From assembly GCA_965371805.1 (NCBI GenBank), contig CBDUZW010000119.1, forward strand, positions 1-8,545: 8,545 nucleotides of DNA. The letters are read 5' to 3'. The position numbers and the translations under genes are program-made. The notes beneath the pieces are model-generated. The model saw only the letters and a program-made list of their open reading frames with translations. It was not told the DNA's origin and ran no database searches. Of the stretch, positions 1-6,915 are shown in pieces. Numbering within the stretch: position 1 is the stretch's first letter; each line of letters starts with the position of its first letter. Origin of the DNA: JAOZTV01 sp965371805 (GTDB lineage: Bacteria > Acidobacteriota > Aminicenantia > UBA2199).

Positions 1-411
1 TTTATGAAGCAACGACCTATCGTTTATAGTGTTTTTTTTATGATGCAACACGCCTCTAACAATCTTTTGCAAAAAGTAAAAAAGGGGACAGCCAAGAAAA
101 TTTTCCTGCATCTTGACGGAGCTTAAATAGGATCTTTGGGAGAATTAGTTGTTAGAAAAATCTTGCCTGCCCCCTTTTTTTGCCCTCTAAAGAAAAATCT
201 CTCTTCAAAAGGCAAGTGTGATTAGGGCTTCTAATTTGCATTACTTTGTATGTCTAGCAAAAAAAGAATAATTCTACAAATCATAAAAGAACAAAAAATC
301 CTGTTATATCTACAGAATTATACTTTTAGCAAAAATACGAGGTCTAAGAGTCAATAAATAATTTACAAGTTCAACTATTGCATTTTTTTTCTTAATTTAA
401 TAAGATATGTA
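1..411. other. Gene-free left flank with a REP-like hairpin
   Basis: This 411-base stretch has no convincing protein gene. An open frame at 4-126 (41 codons) runs through one arm of a large inverted repeat and has no ribosome binding site, so I do not call it. The main structure is the imperfect hairpin at 78-180, described separately. From about 240 to 411 the DNA is simple AT-rich sequence leading into the first gene. Confidence 0.6.
78..180. repeat. REP-like imperfect inverted repeat (20-bp arms, 63-base loop)
   Basis: The arm at 78-97 (A-run, then GGGGACAGCCAAGA) pairs with 161-180 (TCTTGCCTGCCCCC, then a T-run) at 18 of 20 positions. The form, A-run plus GGGGACAG-type core mirrored as CTGCCCC plus T-run, resembles palindromic units left by REP-associated Y1 (IS200-like) transposases. 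That assignment is inference: no transposase is present in the window. The T-run after the right arm could also let it act as a transcription terminator on the + strand. Confidence 0.5.
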
Positions 412-813
412 ATGGAAAATCTTAAAATTATTGATGAACTGAAACTTATTTATTTTGAGCCTGATGATATTCTTACATTAGAATCCATTTTCAAATATAT
501 TGCTCAGTCAGAAGTGTATAAAGTAGACACATCAGAATATAAAAGATTTGCTAATTTTTCTAAGATTGATTCAACAAAATTTACATATGCTGAAATAAAG
601 ACTACTGCTTCTGCATTAAAAAGATTCAGAGGATATAAATCTAAAGCAAAAGCTTGTTTATATTGTAAAGATAAAGGGCATCAAAATATGGCCAATATAT
701 TTATTGAAAAAATGAAACCTGAATTCACCAATTATTTTGCTTCAACAAAGCTAGAAGAGTGCTCTGAATTTTTAGATATGGACATTGAGGTTTTGAAAAA
801 TCTAATATCCTAA
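412..813 (+). CDS. Hypothetical protein, 133 aa, with a CxxC-GH motif
   Basis: I do not recognise this family. The protein is soluble, rich in Lys, Glu and Ser/Thr, with no signal peptide or membrane segment, and looks mostly helical. A cluster around residues 81-90 (ACLYCKDKGH) carries two cysteines and a histidine in a CxxC-x4-H arrangement that recalls a zinc knuckle, but the fourth ligand of a CCHC knuckle is absent. The C-terminal 30 residues are acidic and amphipathic. The ATG at 412 is chosen because an in-frame start farther upstream is not available and the frame opens there. No Shine-Dalgarno sequence precedes it. A weak -10-like TAAGAT at 401-406 would start transcription almost at the ATG, so a leaderless message is conceivable. 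The gene stands 100 bases upstream of, and on the same strand as, the propeller gene. Amino-acid composition looks like real coding sequence. Confidence 0.6.
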   Translation: MENLKIIDELKLIYFEPDDILTLESIFKYIAQSEVYKVDTSEYKRFANFSKIDSTKFTYAEIKTTASALKRFRGYKSKAKACLYCKDKGHQNMANIFIEKMKPEFTNYFASTKLEECSEFLDMDIEVLKNLIS

Positions 814-897
814 AAACCAATAAATCCTACGACAGATTTTCCCTAAATGGACTAAATCAAGAAATGTTACAAATAATAAAAGATGATTTTTTAGTAC

Positions 898-906
898 AAA
901 GGAGAT
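898..906 (+). promoter_or_regulatory. Ribosome binding site of the beta-propeller gene
   Basis: The sequence AAAGGAGAT lies about 8 bases before the ATG at 914 and about 11 before a second in-frame ATG at 917. The spacing favours the first ATG. It is one of the strongest ribosome binding sites in the window and contrasts with the missing site of the gene at 412. Confidence 0.7.
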
Positions 907-913
907 ATATTTT

Positions 914-2026
914 ATGATGAAGAAAAGTTTTTTATATATATACTTATTAATAATTAGTAGTGCTTTTGTTTTTTCTAGTAATACTGGATTTATAAAAAAT
1001 GAGCAAGTTGTTTTAGAAACAAAAGAAAATAATTTCATTCAACAATTAATGTCATTTTTTGTTTCAGATGAAAACAATGTGTATATTCTTGATTTTAAAG
1101 CAGGAAATTTAAAAGTTTTTAATAGCAAAGGAAAGTTTTTAAAAAATATTGGCAGAAAAGGTTTAGGACCAGGAGAATTTGTTCATTTACGTTCAAGTGC
1201 TTACAAAAAAGGGGAATTTACTGTTTATGATAGTCGAACAAAGAAGCTAATTAATTATAAAATAAAAAAAAATAATGAAATTGAACTTATTAAAAAAGAA
1301 AAATTTTTCAACCATATAGTTGATTTAAAATTTATTGGTAATAACTTACTAATGGCAGGAATTTTTGTAAAAAAAAACAGGGTAAAGTTTTTAAAACCAA
1401 CCTTTTACACATCATGTATCTATGATATAAATACAAAAAAATATAATTATTTATTTTCTTTAGCTTATTGCAATGACTTTAAACCTGGAGAGCTTTATAA
1501 AAAAAGTGTATCTGAAAGAATATTTGCGTTACCTATGGGAGGATATATTGACTCTTCAGATGATTATATTTTTTATGTAAAAGAATCGGAATTAAAAATA
1601 TTTAGAATTAACAGAAAAACAAATAAAAAAATCTTTTTTGGAAATAAAACAAAAAATTATATTGAGCCAGTTGCAAACTCTGAATTGTTAAAAGCATTGA
1701 GCGTAAGAGATGACAAAAAATTAAAAATATTACATCAAGACATGTCATTGCTAAAAGGGATTTTTGTTGTAAATAAAAAAACTTTGGGGGTGTTATTTAC
1801 AAAATATATAAAAAAAAGTGATAGTACGGACGTATATATACAATTTTACAATACATCAGGGAAATTTATTAATGAAGAACTTTTATTGCACGCAAAATCT
1901 TTCTTTTCTGAAGGAATAACAAGCTATTTTCAAAAATCAAAAAGTACTCTTTATATTTTGGATACAAGTATTAAAGAAGATTTTGATCAAGATTTTATCC
2001 TTAATAAATTCAGCATAAAATTATGA
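914..2026 (+). CDS. Exported 6-bladed beta-propeller protein
   Basis: The 370-residue product begins with a lysine-led signal peptide (about residues 1-22, hydrophobic core LYIYLLIISSAFVF), so it should be exported to the periplasm or surface. No lipobox cysteine is visible. The first blade region, about residues 50-95, has the family signature: a YILDF segment, then NSKGKFLKNIGRKGLGPGEF. This short-strand, IGRKG.GPGEF loop is characteristic of the 6-bladed beta-propeller (NHL-like, DUF5128-type) proteins of Bacteroidota and Aminicenantes-like bacteria. Later blades are more diverged (YDSRTKKLINY, FYNTSGKFINE, LYILDTS). Length is normal for the family. The biochemical role is not known; such proteins are presumed to bind a ligand or partner. 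It is followed by an ATGA overlap with a small membrane-anchored ORF, so the two were probably translationally coupled. Very high Lys and Asn content reflects the AT bias. Confidence 0.8.
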   Translation: MMKKSFLYIYLLIISSAFVFSSNTGFIKNEQVVLETKENNFIQQLMSFFVSDENNVYILDFKAGNLKVFNSKGKFLKNIGRKGLGPGEFVHLRSSAYKKGEFTVYDSRTKKLINYKIKKNNEIELIKKEKFFNHIVDLKFIGNNLLMAGIFVKKNRVKFLKPTFYTSCIYDINTKKYNYLFSLAYCNDFKPGELYKKSVSERIFALPMGGYIDSSDDYIFYVKESELKIFRINRKTNKKIFFGNKTKNYIEPVANSELLKALSVRDDKKLKILHQDMSLLKGIFVVNKKTLGVLFTKYIKKSDSTDVYIQFYNTSGKFINEELLLHAKSFFSEGITSYFQKSKSTLYILDTSIKEDFDQDFILNKFSIKL

Positions 2027-2172
2027 ATAAACTGTATTTTGGAGTATTGGTTGTAATTATTTTATTTCTTTCTAGTTTAGTCTATAAACTTAATCATAAA
2101 ATAAAGTATGAGAATATTATGAAAAATTTTCCAATACAAGATTTTTTGGCCTGGCACCAAAATTTCATTTAG
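2023..2172 (+). pseudogene. Truncated membrane-anchored protein, redoxin-like N-terminus
   Basis: This 49-codon frame starts in an ATGA overlap with the stop of the propeller gene. It encodes an N-terminal membrane anchor (LYFGVLVVIILFLSSLVY) followed by a short basic and polar stretch. The layout, short anchor, linker, then a FPIQDF-type motif after a propeller gene, is what I would expect of the start of a membrane-tethered thioredoxin/peroxiredoxin-like protein. Only the anchor remains, so that identity is inference. From 2148 the codons for the last residues (AWHQNF) are read from a 17-bp repeat that recurs inverted at 8436-8452, and the stop follows within 8 bases of the repeat. The natural explanation is that an element or rearrangement at 2147/2148 cut the gene. 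A genuine 49-aa membrane peptide is the alternative. Confidence 0.55.
2148..2164 (+). repeat. 17-bp inverted repeat, left copy
   Basis: GGCCTGGCACCAAAATT is the exact reverse complement of 8436-8452. It is far more GC-rich in its core than the surrounding DNA and sits exactly where the small membrane-anchor ORF loses its coding character. The core resembles GGTGCCAGGC-type units found next to REP-associated Y1 transposases (inference). Confidence 0.75.
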
Positions 2173-2181
2173 AAAGTCACT

Positions 2182-3942
2182 TTATTTTGTTTCAAGTTCT
2201 TTTATTTTATTAAAAATTAATTCAGCTAACATTCTGCTACCGTGGGAATTAGGATGAATCCCATCTGAGGAATAAGGATCTTTTTGTGATAAGTAAAATA
2301 ATTTATATATATCAAGGATATGAATGATGGAGTGTAAATTAAACATCTTCAATTTAGCGTTATATTGGGATATCCTTTTTTGAGTAGCTGCATTTTTTTT
2401 ACTGTTTTCCTTTTTTATCGGTGGGATATTTACAATTAGTATTCCTTTCAAACCCGATACTTTAAAGAGTGTTTCTTTAATTATTTCAGCTTGTATTCGA
2501 ATAAAATCAATGCAGGAAATCCATGGATTTTTGCCTCGTAATTCAGCGATTGGGGCAAACTCATCATGATGTCTGGTCCTTTCAAAACAGTCAACATTGC
2601 CGACCTGAATAATAAGATAATCCGGTTGATTTAGATATATTTCTCCAAAACGCGGGTTTTTTAGGTCATGTAAAATGCCTAGTGACGTGTTTGCACGCTT
2701 ACAATTGTTTATAACCATTACTGTTCCATCCAGAAATTGTTTTCTCATTATTTCATCTAATAGTTGTGGATAACATTGTTGATAAAGCAGTTCAATTTTA
2801 TTATTCATTTTAAATGGTCTCGGCATTCCAAAACTATCTCCCATTATCATTATTTTTAACTGTCTTGGAATGTTTATAATGCTGTTATATGGCTCTTTTT
2901 TTATACAGTTGCTGCATACTCCGTCAAAACTGATCAGTAGTGGGGAATTACAGGAAGTACATTTTTCTTTCTTATTTTTTATTGAACTAATTTTATTAAG
3001 AGTTGTCCATCGTTTGTCTTTAACCATTTTATGAATCTGACTGCAGGATTTTTGGAGGTTATTCTTCAGAATATCAGAATTGTCTGAAATATGGCAGTCT
3101 GAACAAGGATCGATGGAAGGAATTTCTCCAGAATATGCTTTAGAACGTACAGTTCTCATTTTTTCAGTTGACCAGATATCCTCCAGGTCCTGATTTAAAA
3201 GGTTTCCAAATTTACAGCGGGCATGAAAATCTACACAGCAAATAACCATATCTCCATTACTGAGAATATTTATCTCTTTGTATGGTTTGATCTGGGGACA
3301 ATTTTTTCGATGCGTCCATTTATCGGAAAGTGATATCTCTCTATTTGACTTAACAAGTCCAATGTGGTCAGTCAGTACCGTTAATTCAATATCATCACAA
3401 TATGGACCCCAGAATTTTATAAATTCAACAAGGTCTTCGTTTCCCTTCATAATTATTGTGGATATCCATAAATATAAAGATGATTGATAACGATTCTTTA
3501 ATTCATTTAACCTAACCACATTTCGAAATAGAGTATCAAAATCACCTCCTATCCGAATATTTTCATATACCTCTTTTGTATAACCTTCTATTGATATCTT
3601 AATAGCATCCACACCGGTTGAAAGTACCTTTTTTATTATTTCTTCATTAAGCATTTGACCGTTTGAACTGATATAAACAAAAAAACCTTTCTCTTTTGAA
3701 TATTTGATCATTTCAAAAAGGTTTTTATTCATTAATGGTTCTCCCATATTAAATAAAAGACGGCGTATTTTTGTTTTTAAAAATTTATTGATTATTTTTT
3801 TGAACTCATCCATTTCCATAAAATGCAGTTTACGTTTATTACCAGGATGTGAACACATTTTGCATTTCAGGTTACATTTTGAGGCTGTTTCTATTGAAAT
3901 TGTATTGAGGTACTCCATTGAATCCGGATTTAAAAAATTCAT
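2182..3942 (-). CDS. Radical SAM/SPASM enzyme fused to zinc ribbon and SGNH hydrolase
   Basis: The product has 586 residues in three parts. Residues 15-200 form a radical SAM core: the CX3CX2C cluster motif is C23-C27-C30, and NMGEP (65-69) is the SAM-binding GGEP-type motif. Residues 215-290 are a SPASM-type auxiliary Fe-S region with C215, C235, C236, C243, C280 and C283. A CxxC...CxxC zinc ribbon follows (C328, C331, C343, C346). From about 362 to the end lies an SGNH/GDSL hydrolase: GDSFGMPRP with S370, a QVGNVDC block at 446-452, and DGIHPN with D560 and H563 completing a plausible Ser-Asp-His triad. The usual block III GxND reads GNVD, so its asparagine is replaced; GDSxxMPR plus VDC recalls SGNH proteins of surface-polysaccharide clusters. 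The substrate is unknown; modification of a peptide or glycan plus ester cleavage or transfer is inference. The ATG at 3942 has AGGA 7 bases upstream. No partner gene is adjacent. Confidence 0.85.
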   Translation of the reverse strand: MNFLNPDSMEYLNTISIETASKCNLKCKMCSHPGNKRKLHFMEMDEFKKIINKFLKTKIRRLLFNMGEPLMNKNLFEMIKYSKEKGFFVYISSNGQMLNEEIIKKVLSTGVDAIKISIEGYTKEVYENIRIGGDFDTLFRNVVRLNELKNRYQSSLYLWISTIIMKGNEDLVEFIKFWGPYCDDIELTVLTDHIGLVKSNREISLSDKWTHRKNCPQIKPYKEINILSNGDMVICCVDFHARCKFGNLLNQDLEDIWSTEKMRTVRSKAYSGEIPSIDPCSDCHISDNSDILKNNLQKSCSQIHKMVKDKRWTTLNKISSIKNKKEKCTSCNSPLLISFDGVCSNCIKKEPYNSIINIPRQLKIMIMGDSFGMPRPFKMNNKIELLYQQCYPQLLDEIMRKQFLDGTVMVINNCKRANTSLGILHDLKNPRFGEIYLNQPDYLIIQVGNVDCFERTRHHDEFAPIAELRGKNPWISCIDFIRIQAEIIKETLFKVSGLKGILIVNIPPIKKENSKKNAATQKRISQYNAKLKMFNLHSIIHILDIYKLFYLSQKDPYSSDGIHPNSHGSRMLAELIFNKIKELETK

Positions 3943-3969
3943 TTCACTGTCCTATATTCAGAATAATAG

Positions 3970-3998
3970 AGTTTAATATAAAAAAATTTAACTGTCAA
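3970..3998 (-). promoter_or_regulatory. Sigma70-type promoter of the radical SAM-SGNH gene
   Basis: On the minus strand a perfect -35 box TTGACA (3998-3993) is followed after exactly 17 bases by TAAACT (3975-3970), which matches four of six -10 positions. Transcription would start about 20 bases before the ATG at 3942, leaving room for the AGGA ribosome binding site. The gene therefore appears to be transcribed on its own. Confidence 0.55.
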
Positions 3999-4028
3999 TA
4001 TGATCCTGAAAATCAAATAGAATATATT

Positions 4029-4355
4029 TTATAATTCTCGTCTAATTCTAAGAATTCTTGAAATTTGTCCAGAGTTTAGATAAGGGAGTGTATTTCTTAA
4101 ATCCCTATTCTCGAATCCAAAAATAGTAAATGATCCCTTGAGAATAGCCATAATAGTTAAAAGATCCTTTTTAGCAAAAAAATTAAATCCTTTAAAACTT
4201 CTGTTATTTATCACTTTTGATTCAGTTATTTTTTGTAGACTTTTCCTGCCAACTTCATTATTTTCGATTGCAGAAATAAATTCTAAATATCGATTATTAG
4301 AAGCTTTCAAGATTTTGGTATGGATGATTTTATAGCTAAACTGTTTAAGCCACAA
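4029..4355 (-). pseudogene. C-terminal fragment of a mobile-element-associated protein with a winged-helix-like tail
   Basis: The 108-codon frame opens with a TTG and no ribosome binding site, so it is not a proper gene start. From about residue 17 it matches, from memory, the C-terminal part of a widespread family of roughly 400-450 residues often labelled hypothetical or MarR-like. The recognisable blocks are ASNNRYLEFISAIE, RSFKGFNFF, FTIFGFENRDLRNTLP and SGQISRILRIRR; family members usually read GFNFF...GEFNISGFRNRDLR...SGQVSRLLKRLRxHGLIKK. The fragment stops at RREL, exactly where the conserved HGLIKKIGRTYKYYLT tail should start, and the whole N-terminal three quarters is missing (a stop lies just upstream). 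It is a doubly truncated relic. The family's function is not established; the tail looks like a winged-helix DNA-binding domain. Confidence 0.7.
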
Positions 4356-4679
4356 TTTTTGTCGGAAATGTTAAAAAAATAGTTGCCGAAAAACAATGAA
4401 AGTATGCTAAACCAATAAAAATTGACTTTAAATACGTAAACCCAAATTATAAAGTTAGGCTGGATTCAAACATTCTATTGGCTGCTGCTCGTTCAATAAT
4501 AAAAAAATAATAACAAAAGAAATTAAAAAATATTTATAATTAGAAATAGTGCTATTTTGATAAGATTTTTGTTCTTTTGATTGACCCTAATCAGATTTGC
4601 TTATGTAGTATTTACACAGCGTATATTCCTACGTTTTTCATATTTTAGTAACGCAGAAGCAACGTAAATCTTTAAAATC
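4356..4679. other. Gene-free stretch between two gene fragments
   Basis: These 324 bases hold no supported gene. A 36-codon open stretch on the + strand (4400-4510, ending AAARSIIKK) looks protein-like but has no start codon or ribosome binding site and follows a stop directly. It may be another relic. The remainder is AT-rich with many stops in all frames. Confidence 0.5.
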
Positions 4680-4979
4680 TTATTTTTTCTTTATTAAGTT
4701 AATTTCATCTTCAAGTAATTCAAGTGCATTTTTGATAGATGACATGTCAGGGATATCACCAAAAATCATCTCTTTCATATTTTCATAGTCGTCACTTAAA
4801 GATTTCCATTTCTGATTTGAAGGTAAAAGCTTAAATGTTCCTGGTTTTGCAAGATCATACCTTGCACTTGGACTTCTATAAAACTTACTTTTAAATTCTG
4901 TTACCTGCATCAACAAATCAAGATCAGCGAGTGCATTTTCTTTAACTCTGATAGCATCTGGATTAAGGATTATGAATGC
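4680..4979 (-). pseudogene. C-terminal fragment of an AbiEii-type nucleotidyltransferase toxin
   Basis: The frame is open from 4979, just after a TAA, to the stop at 4680 (99 codons); the first possible start is a TTG at 4916 without a ribosome binding site. The sequence carries the typical end of AbiEii/AbiGii toxins: a KSKFYRSPSARYDLAKPGTF block, then LLP, then DDYENMKEMIFGDIP and a final amphipathic helix. In intact homologues this reads roughly KSxFFRxxxARYDxARPGTLRLLP...DYxxMxEMxFGExP. The catalytic nucleotidyltransferase core (GGTSLSK, SEDIDL) is not here. The toxin N-terminus lies at 6792-6911 on the same strand, directly after its antitoxin, so these two pieces are best read as one gene split by the 5.0-6.8 kb segment. 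About 200 middle codons are missing or decayed. Confidence 0.8.
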
Positions 4980-5056
4980 TTACTTTTAAATGATTACATT
5001 CAATTGCTCCCGCTGGTCCTATATTATTAGGTCATCTTCTTCGCGTTTTTAGCCTC

Positions 5057-6571
5057 CTAAAGATCTCCTAACTCCGTAAGGATAGTTCTTAGAGTACCTT
5101 GGTTATATTTATTGGCATTTAGTTCAACTGATTCCCTGGCAATCTTTAGCGCAGTTTTGTTTACCGATTTAATCTCAACAAAAGCCCAGGCAATTGAATT
5201 TAAGATCCTTGCCCTTTCAATATCTTCAACACTTTTTAAGAATTTCTTATTGTTATAAAGATCAAAAAGTATCTTTATGGACCTTTTTTTTTCATTCGTT
5301 TTATAAAATATCTTAGATATTAAAATAATTGATCTTCCTAGTCTCTCACCTTTTAGGTTTTTATTTTTGGCTTCAATTTTACTAATTATTTTTTTTGCAA
5401 AAATCCCATATTTTAAAGCATAATTTAAAGAGTGATAATCCAATGAACGTTTGTTTTTCATTTTTTCTAATAGCTCATAATAAATCTTTGCATATTTTTC
5501 AGCCTTCTTTATATCATTTCGTTCTGCAAAATATTTAATAAAACTTGGATAACAGCCAAGATAATAATAATTAAAGCTTCGAGGTATTGTTTCTTTTTCT
5601 CTATTTTCACTGAACTCAACTATTCTATTCAGCCACATATCCGCAGTTTCGACCTTCCCAACATTTAATAAAGCCTCAAATGCCATTTGCAGTATCATAA
5701 TATCAGAAGAGATATCAAGTTTTTTCTTTTTTAATTTTATAAAATCATTAAAAACTCTAACTACATTCCGGTACTGCTTACCCTTATTATACCAGGTAAG
5801 TATCTGTTTTAATCCAAAATCTCCCTTCATATTATATTTAAACTTTTCCGGATAATAAAATCTAATTATTTTTTCAACTAAATCTCTATGAGATTTTAAA
5901 TACTTATCTTTAGATTTTACTCCCCCATCTGGAATAAGTTTAATTATTAAATGTATTATTTTTTCAGCTACTTTTTGAGTCCGTAAATTATTAAAATCAA
6001 ATTCTATCTTCAGTGCTTTTTTTAGATACTTAATTTTTTTTTCATCATCTACATCACTCATGTTATCAACTATTTTAATTAACAGGTCCCTATTACTCGG
6101 ATCGTTTTTAATTTTCTCCAAAAATTTTAAATAGTTATGTCCTGAATACACCTGATCAATCCAGTTTAGAAATTCCTGAACTGTTCTAGGAGTGGAATTG
6201 CTATTAAGCAAAACTCCGTCTTTTGCAAATATTTTAAATGTAGGATACGCATTTACACTAAATTTATTATTATTATAAGACCTACCCTCTATCGTTGAGT
6301 CATCAATATAAAGAAGAACCGCTTTTTCTTTTACTTTTGAAAAATCCGGATGCTTAAAAACATGCTTTTTTACATACCTGCATGGAGGACACCAGGTAGT
6401 TGAAAATACTGCCAAAATTGGCTTATTAACTTTTTGTGAAATTTGTACAATTTTTTCAAAACTATTCTGTTCTGTAAACCAAATATAATCACCGATCTTT
6501 TCCGTTTTTTCTCTACCAGATAGAATAGCTACTGTTAATAAAATAAATAATAATAAATACTTATTTTTCAT
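5057..6571 (-). CDS. Exported thioredoxin-fold protein with C-terminal helical (TPR-like) repeats
   Basis: The 504-residue product starts with a signal peptide (about residues 1-19, LLLFILLTVAILSG; no lipobox cysteine). A thioredoxin fold follows at about 28-145: the active site is W60-C61-P62-P63-C64, and the cis-proline loop is AYP at 108-110. Both cysteines are present, so it should do thiol-disulfide chemistry in the periplasm; the CPPC dipeptide does not fix direction. Residues about 150-504 are helix after helix in TPR-like style (EKAEKYAKIYYELLEKM; a final SIAWAFVEI...ALKIARESVELN repeat), suggesting a partner-binding scaffold. The ATG at 6571 has AAGGTGAT 5 bases upstream. The gene is intact and stands alone between the two halves of an AbiEii toxin, so it probably arrived as a passenger or insert. 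No transposase or clear terminal repeat accompanies it. Confidence 0.85.
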   Translation of the reverse strand: MKNKYLLLFILLTVAILSGREKTEKIGDYIWFTEQNSFEKIVQISQKVNKPILAVFSTTWCPPCRYVKKHVFKHPDFSKVKEKAVLLYIDDSTIEGRSYNNNKFSVNAYPTFKIFAKDGVLLNSNSTPRTVQEFLNWIDQVYSGHNYLKFLEKIKNDPSNRDLLIKIVDNMSDVDDEKKIKYLKKALKIEFDFNNLRTQKVAEKIIHLIIKLIPDGGVKSKDKYLKSHRDLVEKIIRFYYPEKFKYNMKGDFGLKQILTWYNKGKQYRNVVRVFNDFIKLKKKKLDISSDIMILQMAFEALLNVGKVETADMWLNRIVEFSENREKETIPRSFNYYYLGCYPSFIKYFAERNDIKKAEKYAKIYYELLEKMKNKRSLDYHSLNYALKYGIFAKKIISKIEAKNKNLKGERLGRSIILISKIFYKTNEKKRSIKILFDLYNNKKFLKSVEDIERARILNSIAWAFVEIKSVNKTALKIARESVELNANKYNQGTLRTILTELGDL

Positions 6572-6598
6572 TAATTATCACCTTAAATACTTATTTTT
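6554..6598. repeat. 15-bp direct repeat, period 30, across the thioredoxin gene start
   Basis: TAAATACTTATTTTT occurs at 6554-6568, inside the first codons of the thioredoxin gene, and again at 6584-6598, just upstream of its ribosome binding site. The full 30-base units are still similar beyond the identical 15. This looks like an old tandem duplication that includes the start region. Confidence 0.5.
6577..6584 (-). promoter_or_regulatory. Ribosome binding site of the thioredoxin-TPR gene
   Basis: AAGGTGAT on the minus strand lies 5 bases before the ATG at 6571 and fixes that start. The next 30 bases upstream repeat the coding start region. Confidence 0.65.
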
Positions 6599-6791
6599 TA
6601 TTGATACATACATTCTAGTAAATTTAAAATTTTATAGCAAGTAATTATAATTTTTAGGAAATAGGGATACCTCCCGAAAAGAAGAAATTCGTATATTGGT
6701 AATCAGCACATTTTTATTAAGAAGTACCAGTTGGAAATAAAATCTAAATTTCTTTATTTTTAAATTAGAATTCTTTAAAAGGAAATATTGG

Positions 6792-6911
6792 TTATAAAAA
6801 AGGTATACAAAAATCTTTCTCAATAATAGCTTCGGTAATACCTTTTTTATCAGCTGTTAGTCTGAATAATTCGTTCCGTTCTTTTTCTGGTAGTTTTGCT
6901 ATCTTGTCCAT
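6792..6911 (-). pseudogene. N-terminal fragment of an AbiEii-type nucleotidyltransferase toxin
   Basis: An ATG at 6911, only 4 bases after the stop of the AbiEi-type antitoxin, opens a 39-codon frame. Its product begins MDKIAKLPEKERNELF and continues to ITEAIIEKDF. This is the classic start of AbiEii toxins (MDKIARLxxxERxELF...AIIEKDFWV). The frame then ends at TAA (6792-6794). Farther along on the same strand, TGGTACTTCTTA near 6720 may be the decayed GGTSL motif of the nucleotidyltransferase core, so the break may be a frameshift plus decay before the insertion point rather than a clean cut. The C-terminus of the toxin is found 1.8 kb away at 4680-4979. No functional toxin can be made from these pieces: the catalytic aspartates are gone. 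Confidence 0.8.
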
Positions 6912-6915
6912 TTTA

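Noticed and set aside
4..126. Open frame of 41 codons at the left edge
   Set aside because: It runs through one arm of the REP-like hairpin, lacks a ribosome binding site and resembles no protein I know.
802..1038. Minus-strand open frame of 78 codons
   Set aside because: It is antisense to the signal-peptide region of the beta-propeller gene, is dominated by AT-driven residues (F, I, K, L), and has no ribosome binding site.
3278..3976. Two + strand open frames (3278-3487 and 3704-3976)
   Set aside because: Both lie antisense within the radical SAM gene, whose motifs are unmistakable on the other strand.
3943..4028. A RiPP precursor peptide for the radical SAM/SPASM enzyme
   Set aside because: No small open frame with a ribosome binding site or core-peptide-like sequence is found beside the enzyme on either strand, so a peptide-maturase role is not supported by context.
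4138..4335. Plus-strand open frame of 65 codons
   Set aside because: It is antisense to the recognisable GFNFF-type fragment and shows no protein-like motifs.
4320..4510. Short protein-like + strand stretches (ATG at 4320 to a stop at 4382, and 4400-4510)
   Set aside because: They are 20 and 36 codons, in broken frames with no ribosome binding site; I could not connect them to a family.
6632..6823. Minus-strand open frame of 63 codons
   Set aside because: It is in another frame across the decayed start of the AbiEii toxin, has AT-driven composition, and no ribosome binding site; it is probably toxin debris.
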